Of a stretch of DNA of 64,000 bases, positions 33,891-43,123 are shown piece after piece. Made by a program: the position numbers and the translations under genes. The stretch lies in the NCBI RefSeq assembly GCF_000412695.1, contig NC_021499.1, forward strand, positions 2,108,001 through 2,172,000, read 5' to 3'. This stretch comes from Pseudomonas resinovorans NBRC 106553. GTDB lineage: Bacteria; Pseudomonadota; Gammaproteobacteria; Pseudomonadales; Pseudomonadaceae. Under the pieces are notes generated by a model that searched no databases, had not been told where the DNA came from, and saw only the letters and a program-made list of their open reading frames with translations. Within the stretch, counting starts at the first letter, position 1. Every line of letters starts with the position of its first letter.

Positions 33891-34568
33891 ATGACGTTCT
33901 CCATCATCGGTCGCTGCCCCGAAACCGGCCAGCTTGGTATCGCCATCAGCTCATCCAGCATTGCCGTGGGGGCTCGCTGCCCCTGGGTACGCGCCGGGGT
34001 GGGAGCGGTGGCGACGCAGAACGTCACCCTGCCGGCCCTCGGGCCGCAGATTCTCGACCTGCTCGATACCCAGCAGCTGGAGCCGGCGAGCGCACTGGAC
34101 CGGGCCCTGAGCTCGAACGGCTGGAGCCAGTATCGGCAAGTCACCGTGATCGACAGCCAGGGGCGTGTCGCGCTGTTCAGTGGCAGCGAGGCCCTGGGCA
34201 CGCACAACGCCGTGGCCGGCGAACAGTGCGCCGCCGCCGGCAACCTGTTGTCGGGGCCGGAGGTGATCGAGGCCATGGTGCAGGCCTTCGAGGCGGCGCC
34301 GGGGATGCTGGCCGACCGCCTGCTGGCGGCGATGCATGCGGCGATGGCGGCCGGTGGCGAGGCGGGCCCGGTGCACTCGGCGGCACTCAAGGTGGTGGGC
34401 GACCTGACCTGGCCGATCGTGGATCTGCGCGTCGATTGGGCGGATGAAGACCCCATCGGTCAGCTGGACGGACTGTGGCAAGCCTATCGGCCGCAGATGC
34501 AGGACTACCTGACCCGCGCGCTGGACCCGACGGCGGCGCCCAGCTACGGGGTGCCGGGCGATGAGTGA
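33891..34568 (+). CDS. DUF1028 protein (Ntn-hydrolase-like)
   Basis: 225 aa, ATG at 33891 with AAGGAGCAGCAAC before it. MTFSIIGRCPETGQLGIAISSSSIAVGARCPWVRAGVGAVATQN is the conserved DUF1028 start, with a Ser/Thr-rich strand expected to supply the Ntn-type nucleophile. The C-terminal PIVDLRVDWADEDPIGQLDGLW is also characteristic. Family members are linked with amide or peptide catabolism, but I know of no firm reaction. The stop overlaps the start of the ArgE-like gene by 8 bases. Confidence 0.85.
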   Translation: MTFSIIGRCPETGQLGIAISSSSIAVGARCPWVRAGVGAVATQNVTLPALGPQILDLLDTQQLEPASALDRALSSNGWSQYRQVTVIDSQGRVALFSGSEALGTHNAVAGEQCAAAGNLLSGPEVIEAMVQAFEAAPGMLADRLLAAMHAAMAAGGEAGPVHSAALKVVGDLTWPIVDLRVDWADEDPIGQLDGLWQAYRPQMQDYLTRALDPTAAPSYGVPGDE

Positions 34569-35733
34569 GGTTTCCAGTCGCGAGTTGCTCGCGCGGCTGA
34601 TCGGTTTCGCCACGGTCAGCCGGGACTCCAACCTTGAGATGATCGCCTTCATCCGGGATTACCTGGCCGGGCTGGGGGTGGAGTGCGAGTTGTTCCACAA
34701 CCCGGAACGCACCAAGGCCAACCTGTTTGCCACCATCGGTCCTCGTGACCGGGGTGGCGTCGTGCTCTCCGGGCATACGGATGTGGTGCCGGTGGATGGC
34801 CAGGCCTGGACGGTCGAGCCATTCCAGATGACGGAACGGGCAGGGCGGCTGTACGGGCGTGGCGCCGCGGATATGAAAGGCTTCATCGCTTCGGTTCTGG
34901 CGGCCGTGCCGGCTTTTCTGGAGCGGCCGCTGAAGCTGCCGGTTCACCTGGCCTTCTCCTATGACGAGGAGGTTGGCTGCCTGGGGGTTCGCTCCATGCT
35001 CGAGGACCTGCAGAGGCGCACGCACAAGCCGCGCCTCTGCCTGATCGGCGAGCCAACCGAGCTGAAGCCCGTGCTCGGCCACAAGGGCAAGCTGGCCATG
35101 CGCTGCCAGGTGCAGGGAGCCGCCTGTCACTCCGCCTACGCACCCTATGGCGTCAATGCCATCGAGTACGCCGCGCGAATGATCGGCAAGCTGGGGGAAA
35201 TCGGCGCGGACCTGGCGCGGCCGGAGCGACATGACGAGCGGTTCGATCCGCCTTTCACGACTGTGCAGACCGGCACCATCAAGGGCGGCCGAGCACTGAA
35301 CATCGTGCCGGCGGAGTGCGAGTTCGATTTCGAGGTGCGCGCCTTGCCGGGCTTCGATGCCCATCAGGTGGCGGAGGAGCTGCAGAGTTACGCCGAGGTC
35401 GAGTTGTTGCCAAAAATGCGTGCGGTGGTGGCCGATACCGGCATTCGCTTGCAGCCATTGAGCGCCTATCCGGGGCTGGCCACATCGCCCGATAGCGAGG
35501 CGGCGCGTCTGCTGGCGCTGCTCAGTGGTTCGACCGAGTTCGGCACGGTCGCCTTCGGCACGGAGGGCGGATTGTTCGATCAGGCGGGCATTCCCACCGT
35601 GGTTTGTGGGCCGGGGAGCATGGACCAGGGGCACAAGCCGGATGAGTTCATCAGCGTCGAACAGCTGGGCGGCTGCGACGCCATGCTGCGCCGTCTGGCG
35701 CTTCACCTGCAGGCCGACGACCCGCTGCGGTAA
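34561..35733 (+). CDS. ArgE/M20-family amidohydrolase (acetylornithine deacetylase-like)
   Basis: 390 aa. M20 metallopeptidase pattern: VVLSGHTDVVPVDGQAW (His and Asp metal/base), GRGAADMKGFIA, SYDEEVGCLG (catalytic Glu), CLIGEPTELKPV and CGPGSMDQGHKPDEFIS (last His). Fold and length match ArgE, but its place as the last gene of the monooxygenase-Rid-DUF1028 operon argues for an N-acyl cleavage step in that pathway, not arginine synthesis. ATG at 34561, translationally coupled to the preceding gene. Confidence 0.88.
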   Translation: MSEVSSRELLARLIGFATVSRDSNLEMIAFIRDYLAGLGVECELFHNPERTKANLFATIGPRDRGGVVLSGHTDVVPVDGQAWTVEPFQMTERAGRLYGRGAADMKGFIASVLAAVPAFLERPLKLPVHLAFSYDEEVGCLGVRSMLEDLQRRTHKPRLCLIGEPTELKPVLGHKGKLAMRCQVQGAACHSAYAPYGVNAIEYAARMIGKLGEIGADLARPERHDERFDPPFTTVQTGTIKGGRALNIVPAECEFDFEVRALPGFDAHQVAEELQSYAEVELLPKMRAVVADTGIRLQPLSAYPGLATSPDSEAARLLALLSGSTEFGTVAFGTEGGLFDQAGIPTVVCGPGSMDQGHKPDEFISVEQLGGCDAMLRRLALHLQADDPLR

Positions 35734-35770
35734 ACTGCCCGACCCTCGCTGGAAATGGCTGGGCGCCCGA

Positions 35771-35799
35771 TTGACGGGCGTCTGCCCCGTTGCTACCAT
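35771..35799 (+). promoter_or_regulatory. Sigma-70 promoter upstream of rpsA
   Basis: TTGACG (35771-35776), 17 bases, then TACCAT (35794-35799). It lies about 215 bases before rpsA, in a region that would be the cmk gene in PAO1-like genomes. Confidence 0.5.
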
Positions 35800-35849
35800 T
35801 CCAGCCCTTATGTTGGCTCGATTTCTCCGTCTGGAGGCTGAAAGAGCCA

Positions 35850-35876
35850 ATGTCAACCCTGAGTTTTGCGTCGTAG
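35850..35876 (+). other. 8-codon ORF with ribosome site: leader peptide or gene remnant
   Basis: ATG at 35850 with GGAGG and AAAGAG upstream, then eight sense codons and TAG at 35874-35876. A hairpin GCGCCACC/GGTGGCGC follows near 35897-35915. It may be a short leader peptide or the start of a gene lost by deletion. Confidence 0.3.
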
Positions 35877-35956
35877 CTCGCATCTGCGGGAAACGGCGCC
35901 ACCGGGGTGGCGCGGGATACCAGCTTCGATCCCCGTCGCCTCTATTGATGATCTGA

Positions 35957-35996
35957 CCGCATTGGCTGGAGTGCGGAATAGGGCCTTTCCTGGCCT
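35957..35996 (+). promoter_or_regulatory. Possible rpsA autoregulatory leader hairpins
   Basis: CCGCA/TGCGG (35957-35976, with GGAG in the loop) and GGCC/GGCC (35982-35995) fold just upstream of rpsA. Ribosomal protein S1 is known to repress its own mRNA through leader hairpins in gamma-proteobacteria. The match here is by position and shape only. Confidence 0.35.
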
Positions 35997-36014
35997 TTGA
36001 CTACAGGTATGAAC

Positions 36015-37694
36015 ATGAGCGAAAGCTTTGCAGAACTTTTTGAAGAAAGCCTGAAATCCCTCGACATGCAGCCGGGTGCAATCATCACCGGCATCGTGGT
36101 CGACATCGATGGTGACTGGGTCACCGTCCATGCTGGCCTGAAGTCCGAGGGCGTCATCCCGGTCGAGCAGTTCTACAACGAACAAGGCGAGCTGACCATC
36201 AAGGTGGGTGACGAGGTCCACGTAGCGCTCGACGCGGTGGAAGATGGCTTCGGTGAAACCAAGCTGTCCCGCGAAAAAGCCAAGCGTGCCGAGTCCTGGC
36301 TGGTTCTGGAAGCTGCCTTCAACGCCGAAGAAGTGGTCAAAGGCGTTATCAACGGCAAGGTCAAGGGCGGTTTCACCGTCGACGTCAGCGGCATCCGCGC
36401 GTTCCTGCCGGGCTCCCTGGTGGATGTGCGCCCTGTGCGCGACACCACTCACCTGGAAGGCAAGGAACTCGAGTTCAAGGTCATCAAGCTGGACCAGAAG
36501 CGCAACAACGTTGTCGTTTCCCGTCGCAGCGTCCTGGAAGCCGAGAACAGCGCCGAGCGCGAAGCTCTGCTGGAATCCCTGCAGGAAGGCCAGCAAGTCA
36601 AAGGTATCGTCAAGAACCTCACCGACTACGGTGCGTTCGTTGACCTGGGCGGCGTAGATGGCCTGCTGCACATTACCGACATGGCTTGGAAGCGTATCAA
36701 GCACCCGTCCGAGATCGTCAACGTTGGTGACGAGATCGACGTCAAGGTCCTGAAGTTCGACCGCGAGCGCAACCGCGTCTCCCTGGGTCTGAAGCAGCTG
36801 GGCGAAGACCCATGGGTCGCCATCAAGGCGCGTTACCCGGAAGGCACTCGCGTTACTGCCCGCGTTACCAACCTCACCGACTACGGCTGCTTCGCCGAGC
36901 TGGAAGAGGGCGTGGAAGGCCTGGTACACGTTTCCGAAATGGACTGGACCAACAAGAACATCCACCCGTCGAAAGTCGTTCAGGTTGGCGACGAAGTGGA
37001 AGTTCAGGTTCTGGACATCGACGAAGAGCGTCGTCGTATCTCCCTGGGCATCAAGCAGTGCAAGTCCAACCCGTGGGAAGACTTCTCCAGCCGCTTCAAC
37101 AAGGGCGACAAGATCTCCGGCACCATCAAGTCGATCACCGATTTCGGTATCTTCATCGGCCTGGAAGGCGGCATCGACGGTCTGGTTCACCTGTCCGACA
37201 TCTCCTGGAACGAAGTTGGCGAAGAAGCCGTACGTCGCTTCAAGAAGGGCGACGAGCTGGAAACCGTCATCCTCTCCGTTGATCCGGAGCGTGAGCGCAT
37301 TTCCCTGGGCATCAAGCAACTGGAAGACGATCCGTTCTCCAGCTACGCCTCGATGCACGAGAAAGGCACCATCGTTCGCGGCACCGTGAAAGAAATCGAC
37401 GCCAAGGGCGCTGTAATCAGCCTCGGCGGCGAGATCGAAGGTGTTCTGAAGGCTTCCGAAATCAGCCGTGACCGCGTTGAAGACGCGCGCAACGTGCTGA
37501 AGGAAGGCGAAGAAGTCGAAGCCAAGATCATCAGCATCGACCGTAAGAGCCGCGTAATCAGCCTCTCCATCAAGTCCAAGGACGTTGATGACGAGAAGGA
37601 CGCCATGAAGGAACTGCGTAAGCAGGAAGTCGAGTCCACCGGCCCGACCACCATTGGTGACCTGATCCGTGCTCAGATGGAGAACCAGGGCTAA
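36015..37694 (+). CDS. rpsA: 30S ribosomal protein S1
   Basis: 559 aa from the ATG at 36015 ([21 protein letters not shown]). An in-frame ATG at 36009 would add two residues. Six S1/OB repeats follow one another, recognisable by motifs such as [27 protein letters not shown] and [27 protein letters not shown]. It binds mRNA upstream of the start codon for 30S initiation. Codon use is strongly biased, as in highly expressed genes. ihfB follows after a terminator, the usual Pseudomonas order, but cmk is not upstream. Confidence 0.98.
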   Translation: MSESFAELFEESLKSLDMQPGAIITGIVVDIDGDWVTVHAGLKSEGVIPVEQFYNEQGELTIKVGDEVHVALDAVEDGFGETKLSREKAKRAESWLVLEAAFNAEEVVKGVINGKVKGGFTVDVSGIRAFLPGSLVDVRPVRDTTHLEGKELEFKVIKLDQKRNNVVVSRRSVLEAENSAEREALLESLQEGQQVKGIVKNLTDYGAFVDLGGVDGLLHITDMAWKRIKHPSEIVNVGDEIDVKVLKFDRERNRVSLGLKQLGEDPWVAIKARYPEGTRVTARVTNLTDYGCFAELEEGVEGLVHVSEMDWTNKNIHPSKVVQVGDEVEVQVLDIDEERRRISLGIKQCKSNPWEDFSSRFNKGDKISGTIKSITDFGIFIGLEGGIDGLVHLSDISWNEVGEEAVRRFKKGDELETVILSVDPERERISLGIKQLEDDPFSSYASMHEKGTIVRGTVKEIDAKGAVISLGGEIEGVLKASEISRDRVEDARNVLKEGEEVEAKIISIDRKSRVISLSIKSKDVDDEKDAMKELRKQEVESTGPTTIGDLIRAQMENQG

Positions 37695-37710
37695 TCACCC
37701 CTCTCCGTTA

Positions 37711-37740
37711 GCAAAAAGGGCGGCCTAGGCCGCCCTTTTT
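37711..37740 (+). terminator. rpsA terminator
   Basis: AAAAAGGGCGGCC and GGCCGCCCTTTTT form an almost uninterrupted stem with a T5 tail, 17 bases after the rpsA stop. Confidence 0.92.
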
Positions 37741-37843
37741 GTTGTCCGCGTTTTCTCCTCCGGCGTTTGGGCTGTTCAAAGCCTCCCTAGCGTGCTAAAA
37801 ACTCCTAGAGCTGATCTAGCCGCTTGAATTAGAAGGGAAAACC

Positions 37844-38128
37844 ATGACCAAGTCGGAGTTGATCGAACGAATTGTTACTCATCAGGGCCAGCTGTCGTCT
37901 AAGGACGTAGAGCTTGCCATCAAGACGATGCTTGAGCAGATGTCCCAGGCGCTGGCGACAGGCGATCGTATCGAGATTCGTGGCTTTGGCAGCTTCTCGC
38001 TGCATTTCCGTGCGCCACGCGTAGGGCGTAATCCAAAGACAGGGGAGTCGGTGAGGTTGGACGGTAAATTCGTGCCGCATTTCAAACCGGGCAAGGAGCT
38101 CCGAGATAGAGTGAACGAAATTGAATAA
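37844..38128 (+). CDS. ihfB: Integration host factor subunit beta
   Basis: 94 aa, ATG at 37844 with AGAAGGGAAAACC before it. [33 protein letters not shown] and the DNA-clasping arm [30 protein letters not shown] are the IhfB signature, including the conserved Pro that intercalates into bent DNA. With IhfA it bends DNA at promoters, including sigma-54 promoters, and in recombination. It marks the left border of the O-antigen locus, as in P. aeruginosa. Confidence 0.98.
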   Translation: MTKSELIERIVTHQGQLSSKDVELAIKTMLEQMSQALATGDRIEIRGFGSFSLHFRAPRVGRNPKTGESVRLDGKFVPHFKPGKELRDRVNEIE

Positions 38129-38221
38129 ACTATAAGTTATTACCTTGTTGCCATTGGTGCTAGTAAGCTAAGAGAATATTTAGGATTTTGCATCAATTTA
38201 TAAGGGACTTTATAGTCCTTG

Positions 38222-38263
38222 TTTGTGTTTGTGTTTGTGTTTGTGTTTGTGTTTGTGTTTGTG
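38222..38263. repeat. (TTTGTG)7 tandem hexanucleotide repeat
   Basis: Exactly seven perfect TTTGTG units between ihfB and wzz, ending 77 bases before the wzz start. A small hairpin AAGGGACT/AGTCCTT (about 38199-38219) precedes it. Copy number could change by slippage and alter promoter or leader spacing. Confidence 0.9.
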
Positions 38264-38340
38264 ATTTTTTGTTTTTGGAAGGTATATAAGGTTTCAGGGT
38301 TTATGAATTCTGGCACTTTTGTAGTAGGGGCTAAATTTAA

Positions 38341-39390
38341 GTGATTGATCGTGATCAGAACGCAGACCCTACCAGTGGCGAAGCCATTGATATTTTTAAG
38401 ATGGTTTCCGATCTGTGGGAGCAGCGCTGGTTAGTTCTTTCTGTAGTGCTGATCTGTGTGGCAGTTGCAGGTGCATATCTAATATATGTTGAGCCGATTT
38501 ATGAGGCAAAAGTATCCGTACAGGCACCTAAAATTAGCCAAGTAACAGGATTCAATACTGGGCGGGATAAGGGGGACGGTTTGGCACCCTTTAGCCCGAA
38601 CGATGTATATGCCGTTTTCAAGCAGCGACTTATATCTGATGAGAGTCTAGGTAAATTTTTTAAAGAGTACTATTTCCCAGCCTTTCATGATTCATCTGTG
38701 TCTGAACAAAGTGCCTTATATCGAAGGCTCATAAATAGTTTTAGGATAGAGACTAGAGACAAGGCGCGACCTGATCGATACACGCTAACGTTTCTGCATA
38801 CGGATCCTCAGCAAGCAGCAAAATGGCTTATGCAGTATATTCAGATGGTATCGAACGATGCGAGTCAGGATATGCTGAACAACGCCCGAAGCCAGTTGTC
38901 GATGAAGGCTGATTCGGTTCTTCATCGAATTCAAATTGTGAAAGATGCGGCTAAGGTTCGTCGGGAAGATCGGATTATAAGACTCAAAGAAGCATTGGCG
39001 ATTGCGGATGAGATAGGAATGGATAACCCGCCTGTTGTTACCGCTCAGTTGCAGAGGCAATTATCTGCCGTGATGGAGGGGGAGCTAATGTACATGCGAG
39101 GATCTAAAGCCCTCAAAGCAGAGCTGAATCTACTGGAAAACCGCAAGTCGGATGACCCTTTCATTCCTGGGTTGCGAGACCTAGAAGAGCGTTATTCTCG
39201 GTATACTGGCGTTAGCGTAGATATGGGCGCTATTGCTGTATCTAATTTAGATGGTGAAATTGAGGCTTCTGAACAACCAGTCAAACCTCAGGTCTTGCCC
39301 ATTATGCTTCTTAGTATTATCGCAGGATTTACGGTTAGCATCTGTGCTGTGTTAGCTAGCTCTGCGCTCTCTCGAAAGCGCAGAAACTAG
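38341..39390 (+). CDS. wzz: O-antigen chain-length regulator Wzz
   Basis: 349 aa from a GTG at 38341 (AGGGGC about 10 bases upstream). PCP1 topology is clear: a first transmembrane helix at about 32-53 (VLSVVLICVAVAGAYLIYV), then PIYEAKVSVQAP, a large periplasmic coiled region, the Pro-rich PVKPQVLP segment and a second helix near the C-terminus (IMLLSIIAGFTVSICAVLASSAL). It sets the modal length of O-antigen made by Wzy. Base composition is clearly more AT-rich than rpsA. Confidence 0.9.
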   Translation: MIDRDQNADPTSGEAIDIFKMVSDLWEQRWLVLSVVLICVAVAGAYLIYVEPIYEAKVSVQAPKISQVTGFNTGRDKGDGLAPFSPNDVYAVFKQRLISDESLGKFFKEYYFPAFHDSSVSEQSALYRRLINSFRIETRDKARPDRYTLTFLHTDPQQAAKWLMQYIQMVSNDASQDMLNNARSQLSMKADSVLHRIQIVKDAAKVRREDRIIRLKEALAIADEIGMDNPPVVTAQLQRQLSAVMEGELMYMRGSKALKAELNLLENRKSDDPFIPGLRDLEERYSRYTGVSVDMGAIAVSNLDGEIEASEQPVKPQVLPIMLLSIIAGFTVSICAVLASSALSRKRRN

Positions 39391-39612
39391 GCGCAATCCT
39401 CTTCTCTGTAATTAGTGTAGTCATAGCTATCTCTTAATTATTGAATTTATACGTAATAGTGTGCGGATGGTTCATGTTTTTTTGTATCCGAGATACGGTA
39501 TGTGGGTTATGAATGCAGATATTTTTACGTGTTGGGGGATGATTGATCGGGAATAGTGCTTAGGGATAGAGATTTTAAATTATTTGATCAATTATTTTAT
39601 GTGGAGTGAGTC

Positions 39613-40929
39613 GTGGAATTGAACTGCAAGCAGGATGTGATTGGTAGGCTGAAAAATAAGCAGTCAGTTATTGGTATAGTTGGGCTCGGATATGTCGGGC
39701 TCCCGTTGATGTTGCGATATAATTCTATTGGTTTCCGTGTTTTGGGTATTGATATTGATGCCAGGAAAGTATCTCAGTTGAATTCGGGGAAGAGTTATAT
39801 TGAGCATATCTCATCGGAAAGAATAGAAAAAGCGCGAGGAACTGGTTTTGAGGCGACAGTTGATTTCTCTAGAGCTGCCGAATGTGATGCGCTGATACTT
39901 TGTGTTCCAACTCCTCTAAATAAGTACAGAGAGCCTGATATCAGCTACGTGATTAGCACGACTGACGCGCTTAAACCATACTTGCGAGCAGGGCAAGTGG
40001 TATCTCTAGAAAGTACAACCTATCCTGGGACGACCGAAGAGGAACTGCTCCCTAGAGTTCAGGAAAATGGACTTAAAGTCGGAAAGGATATTTTCTTGAT
40101 TTACTCGCCTGAGCGAGAGGACCCCGGTAATCCAAACTTTGAAACCAGAACGATTCCAAAGGTAGTTGGTGGACACACTAACGAATGCTTAGAGGTTGGT
40201 GTTGCTCTCTATGAACAGGCGATAGACCGTATCGTTGAGGTGAGTTCTACCAAAGCAGCTGAGATGACAAAGTTGCTGGAGAATATCCACCGAGCTGTAA
40301 ATATTGGGCTGGTTAATGAAATGAAGGTAGTTGCCGATAAAATGGGCATAGATATCTTCGAAGTAGTCGACGCTGCGGCCACCAAGCCATTCGGCTTTAC
40401 TCCTTATTACCCGGGACCCGGATTGGGTGGGCATTGCATTCCCATTGATCCCTTCTATTTGACTTGGAAGGCGAGGGAGTATGGCGTCAATACAAAATTT
40501 ATTGAGCTGGCTGGGGAAGTAAACCGGAATATGCCCGAGTGGGTGGTTGGTAAAACCATAGATGCACTAAATTCTCATGGGAAATCACTGAAGGGTAGTC
40601 GTGTTCTTGTGCTTGGTGTCGCGTATAAAAAGAACATCGATGATATGCGTGAGTCACCGGCGGTAGAAATTATGGCTATGCTGGGGAATAAAGGTGCGAG
40701 AGTGGACTATAGTGATCCACATGTATCTGATTTTGTTGATCATCATGGTCATAAAACTGGCTTGACTAGTGTTGCTTTGAATGATGACACCATAAGAGAG
40801 TATGACGTACTGGTTCTGACTACGGACCATGACCTTTTTGATTATCGATTGATTGAAAAGTCCGCAAGACTGATTGTTGACACGCGAGGAAAGTTCAGAG
40901 AAAGCCGAGGAAACATCGTCAAGGCTTAA
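39613..40929 (+). CDS. wbpA: UDP-N-acetyl-D-glucosamine 6-dehydrogenase
   Basis: 438 aa, GTG start at 39613. It reads very close to P. aeruginosa Wbp[21 protein letters not shown] motif, [48 protein letters not shown] and the catalytic Cys in [16 protein letters not shown]. It oxidises UDP-GlcNAc twice to UDP-GlcNAcA, precursor of uronic acid or ManNAc-type acids in O-antigen. No WbpB/E/D/I homologues follow, so the product is probably used as GlcNAcA or changed by an enzyme encoded elsewhere. Confidence 0.93.
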   Translation: MELNCKQDVIGRLKNKQSVIGIVGLGYVGLPLMLRYNSIGFRVLGIDIDARKVSQLNSGKSYIEHISSERIEKARGTGFEATVDFSRAAECDALILCVPTPLNKYREPDISYVISTTDALKPYLRAGQVVSLESTTYPGTTEEELLPRVQENGLKVGKDIFLIYSPEREDPGNPNFETRTIPKVVGGHTNECLEVGVALYEQAIDRIVEVSSTKAAEMTKLLENIHRAVNIGLVNEMKVVADKMGIDIFEVVDAAATKPFGFTPYYPGPGLGGHCIPIDPFYLTWKAREYGVNTKFIELAGEVNRNMPEWVVGKTIDALNSHGKSLKGSRVLVLGVAYKKNIDDMRESPAVEIMAMLGNKGARVDYSDPHVSDFVDHHGHKTGLTSVALNDDTIREYDVLVLTTDHDLFDYRLIEKSARLIVDTRGKFRESRGNIVKA

Positions 40930-40930
40930 G

Positions 40931-42151
40931 ATGAAGGGGAAAAAATATTTAAAATTAGTTCTAATGGCATTTGGCAGGCAGGGAATGTCTGCCATTTTAA
41001 ATTTTTTTAGCATACTTATTATTGCTCGTTATCTCGGGCCAGAAGGGAATGGGGCCTTTTCTCTCGCGATGACTGCTGCGTTAACATTTGGCCTAATGAT
41101 AAATCTTGGGCTTGGGCAAGCAAACGCCTATTTTATTGGTCGTGGTGAAACAACTGCGTCATCAGTGGTTTCAACATCTGTAACCATGATGCTCCTCTAC
41201 TTATGCATATTTTTGGGTGGGCTGGCTGTCTCCAGACAGTTTCTGACAGTCACTGATGACGACTGGACCTATCTATATGGTGTTGTTTTTTTTGGAACTT
41301 TTATTGCTTGTAATAGTTGGTTATTAGGGGCTTTGCAAGGCCTTCTGAGATTCGAATATTACAATTTTTCAATGATTCTTCCTTCTGCCTTTTTTCTAGC
41401 AATAACCATTTCTTTAGTCATGTTTGGTGTTCGTGATCATCGCATGTATTTTTTGGGTTGGGGGCTAGGAAATATAAGTTCATTTTTCTTTATGGCTTTC
41501 CATTTTAGGGATGAGCTTTCTCGTGGCTCCATTTCAAAGGACAAATTTTTGCGGTCCATTTCTTATGGTTGGAAGGTGCACGTCGCGAATCTTTGTTCTT
41601 TCCTAGTGTATAGAGTGGATATCTATATCTTGGGTATCTTTTGGGGGGCTTCAACTGTTGGTATTTACTCAGTGGCTCAACAAGTAGTAGAGAGATTTTG
41701 GATGATATCCCAAGCCATTTCTACGGTGATGTTCCCGAGCCTCGCATCAATGAAGTCAAAAAATGATAGCGACGGGGTAGATCTCATCGTCAAGAAGTCA
41801 TTGAAATGGGTTTTTATTTCATCATTTTTGGGGCTGTTGATTCTATTCGTTGTCGTCGACTGGGCAATCGTTTTGGTATTTGGTGACAGATATGCTGAGG
41901 CGTCAACTCTTATAAAAATTCTGCTCCCAGGGATGGTGCTATTCAATGTTTCCAGAGTCCTTGCGAGTGCTACAGGGGCCGCTGGTCGTGTGGGTGTCAT
42001 GGTTGTAGTGTCTTTAACCTGCCTTCTATTTAGCGCTACACTGAATTATTACTTAATCCCATTATATGGTGCAGTGGGTGCAGCTTCCGCGACCTCGATA
42101 TCTTATGGGGTCGCGTTCTTTCTTGGTTGGTTTGTATATAAAAGATTTTAA
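40931..42151 (+). CDS. wzx: O-antigen flippase Wzx
   Basis: 406 aa, ATG at 40931 directly after the wbpA stop. About 12 hydrophobic segments and the polysaccharide-transporter (MATE-like) pattern: LVLMAFGRQGMSAILNFFSILIIARYLGPEGNGAFSLAMTAA at the start and GIFWGASTVGIYSVAQQVVERFWMI in the middle. It moves undecaprenyl-diphosphate-linked O-units to the periplasmic face. Low GC and poor similarity to neighbours are normal for wzx genes. Confidence 0.9.
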   Translation: MKGKKYLKLVLMAFGRQGMSAILNFFSILIIARYLGPEGNGAFSLAMTAALTFGLMINLGLGQANAYFIGRGETTASSVVSTSVTMMLLYLCIFLGGLAVSRQFLTVTDDDWTYLYGVVFFGTFIACNSWLLGALQGLLRFEYYNFSMILPSAFFLAITISLVMFGVRDHRMYFLGWGLGNISSFFFMAFHFRDELSRGSISKDKFLRSISYGWKVHVANLCSFLVYRVDIYILGIFWGASTVGIYSVAQQVVERFWMISQAISTVMFPSLASMKSKNDSDGVDLIVKKSLKWVFISSFLGLLILFVVVDWAIVLVFGDRYAEASTLIKILLPGMVLFNVSRVLASATGAAGRVGVMVVVSLTCLLFSATLNYYLIPLYGAVGAASATSISYGVAFFLGWFVYKRF

Positions 42152-42157
42152 TAAATA

Positions 42158-43123
42158 ATGAAAAAAATTAAGAAGGTATTGTTCATAGGGACTCTCAATT
42201 GGCCGCAGCGATTAGCTCGTCTCGTTAATTCGTACGACAGCCAATCTGCATTCGCTACAGGACTCTCATTGGGTGTGAAAACATTCCCTCGATTGTTATT
42301 TCACCTGATGAGGTCTGATGTGGTTGTTCGAGTCGGGCTTCGTCCCGGAGCAAGAAACTGGAAGATGTTTCTGTTTGATTGTGTATGGTTCTTTTTTTCA
42401 TCGTTAAAGTCACGTGCTGTTTATTGTGTTTACTGGATTGGTACCGACGTAGTCATGGCATCTAAAGAGGTAGATAGAAATACTTTATTCTTAGAGCTTT
42501 CTAAAAAGAATCTTCACTTGGCAGGTGCTCCTTGGTTTTCACAAGAATTATTGCCTTTAGGGCTCGACGCAAAGTCTTCCATATTTCCGTTGCAAATTAA
42601 TTTTTCAGAAGTCACAGAGTTGGCGCCAGATCGGTTTTTTGTCTTGACGTATATACCAGATGAGCGTCATGAATTTTACGGAGGAGAGCAGGTACTGGCT
42701 TTGTCCAGGGCATATCCCGAGATAGACTTTTTTGTAATCGGTGGAGAGGGTCGCTGGACTTTAGAGTCACAACGTAACTTGAAGTTTCTCGGCTGGGTAA
42801 AAGATATAGACTCGCTCTTGAGAGTTAAACCAATTTTATTAAGGCTGGTCTCACATGACGCAATTGGTGGGACAGTTAGGGAGGCACTCGCATACGGGTG
42901 TCACGTAGTTTATACGTACGACCTTCCATATTGTGAAAAGGCGGTATTTGGAAATGATTTAAGCATTTCCAAGGCATTCAGTGATGCGTTAGCAAAGCGT
43001 CGTGATGCGAGTAGGGCCGTTAATATGGACGGCGCAAGATATGCAGTTGAAAACTGGGATTCAAAGACTCTAACGAGAGGGCTAATGGACGCACTCGCAG
43101 ACGGTGTGAAGAATGAACAGTAA
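42158..43123 (+). CDS. Glycosyltransferase (GT-B like) of the O-antigen locus
   Basis: 321 aa, ATG at 42158. The sequence is short for a GT-B enzyme. The C-terminal half (FVLTYIPDERHEFYGGEQVLALSRAYPEIDFFVIGGEGRWT...LKFLGWVKDIDSLLRVKPILLRLVSHDAIGGTVREALAYGCHVVYTYDLPY) has the sugar-nucleotide-binding layout with the E/AxxG-type end of family 4-like enzymes. It probably transfers one sugar of the O-unit. Donor and acceptor unknown. Overlaps the next gene by 11 bases. Confidence 0.72.
   Translation: MKKIKKVLFIGTLNWPQRLARLVNSYDSQSAFATGLSLGVKTFPRLLFHLMRSDVVVRVGLRPGARNWKMFLFDCVWFFFSSLKSRAVYCVYWIGTDVVMASKEVDRNTLFLELSKKNLHLAGAPWFSQELLPLGLDAKSSIFPLQINFSEVTELAPDRFFVLTYIPDERHEFYGGEQVLALSRAYPEIDFFVIGGEGRWTLESQRNLKFLGWVKDIDSLLRVKPILLRLVSHDAIGGTVREALAYGCHVVYTYDLPYCEKAVFGNDLSISKAFSDALAKRRDASRAVNMDGARYAVENWDSKTLTRGLMDALADGVKNEQ

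Noticed and set aside
38222..38263. TTTGTG tract considered as a coding repeat of wzz
   Set aside because: It lies upstream of the wzz start, and the in-frame extension is interrupted by stops.
40655..40667. GGCGGTAG sequence resembling an ops/RfaH element
   Set aside because: It lies inside wbpA coding sequence, not in a leader region, and no JUMPstart-like context surrounds it.
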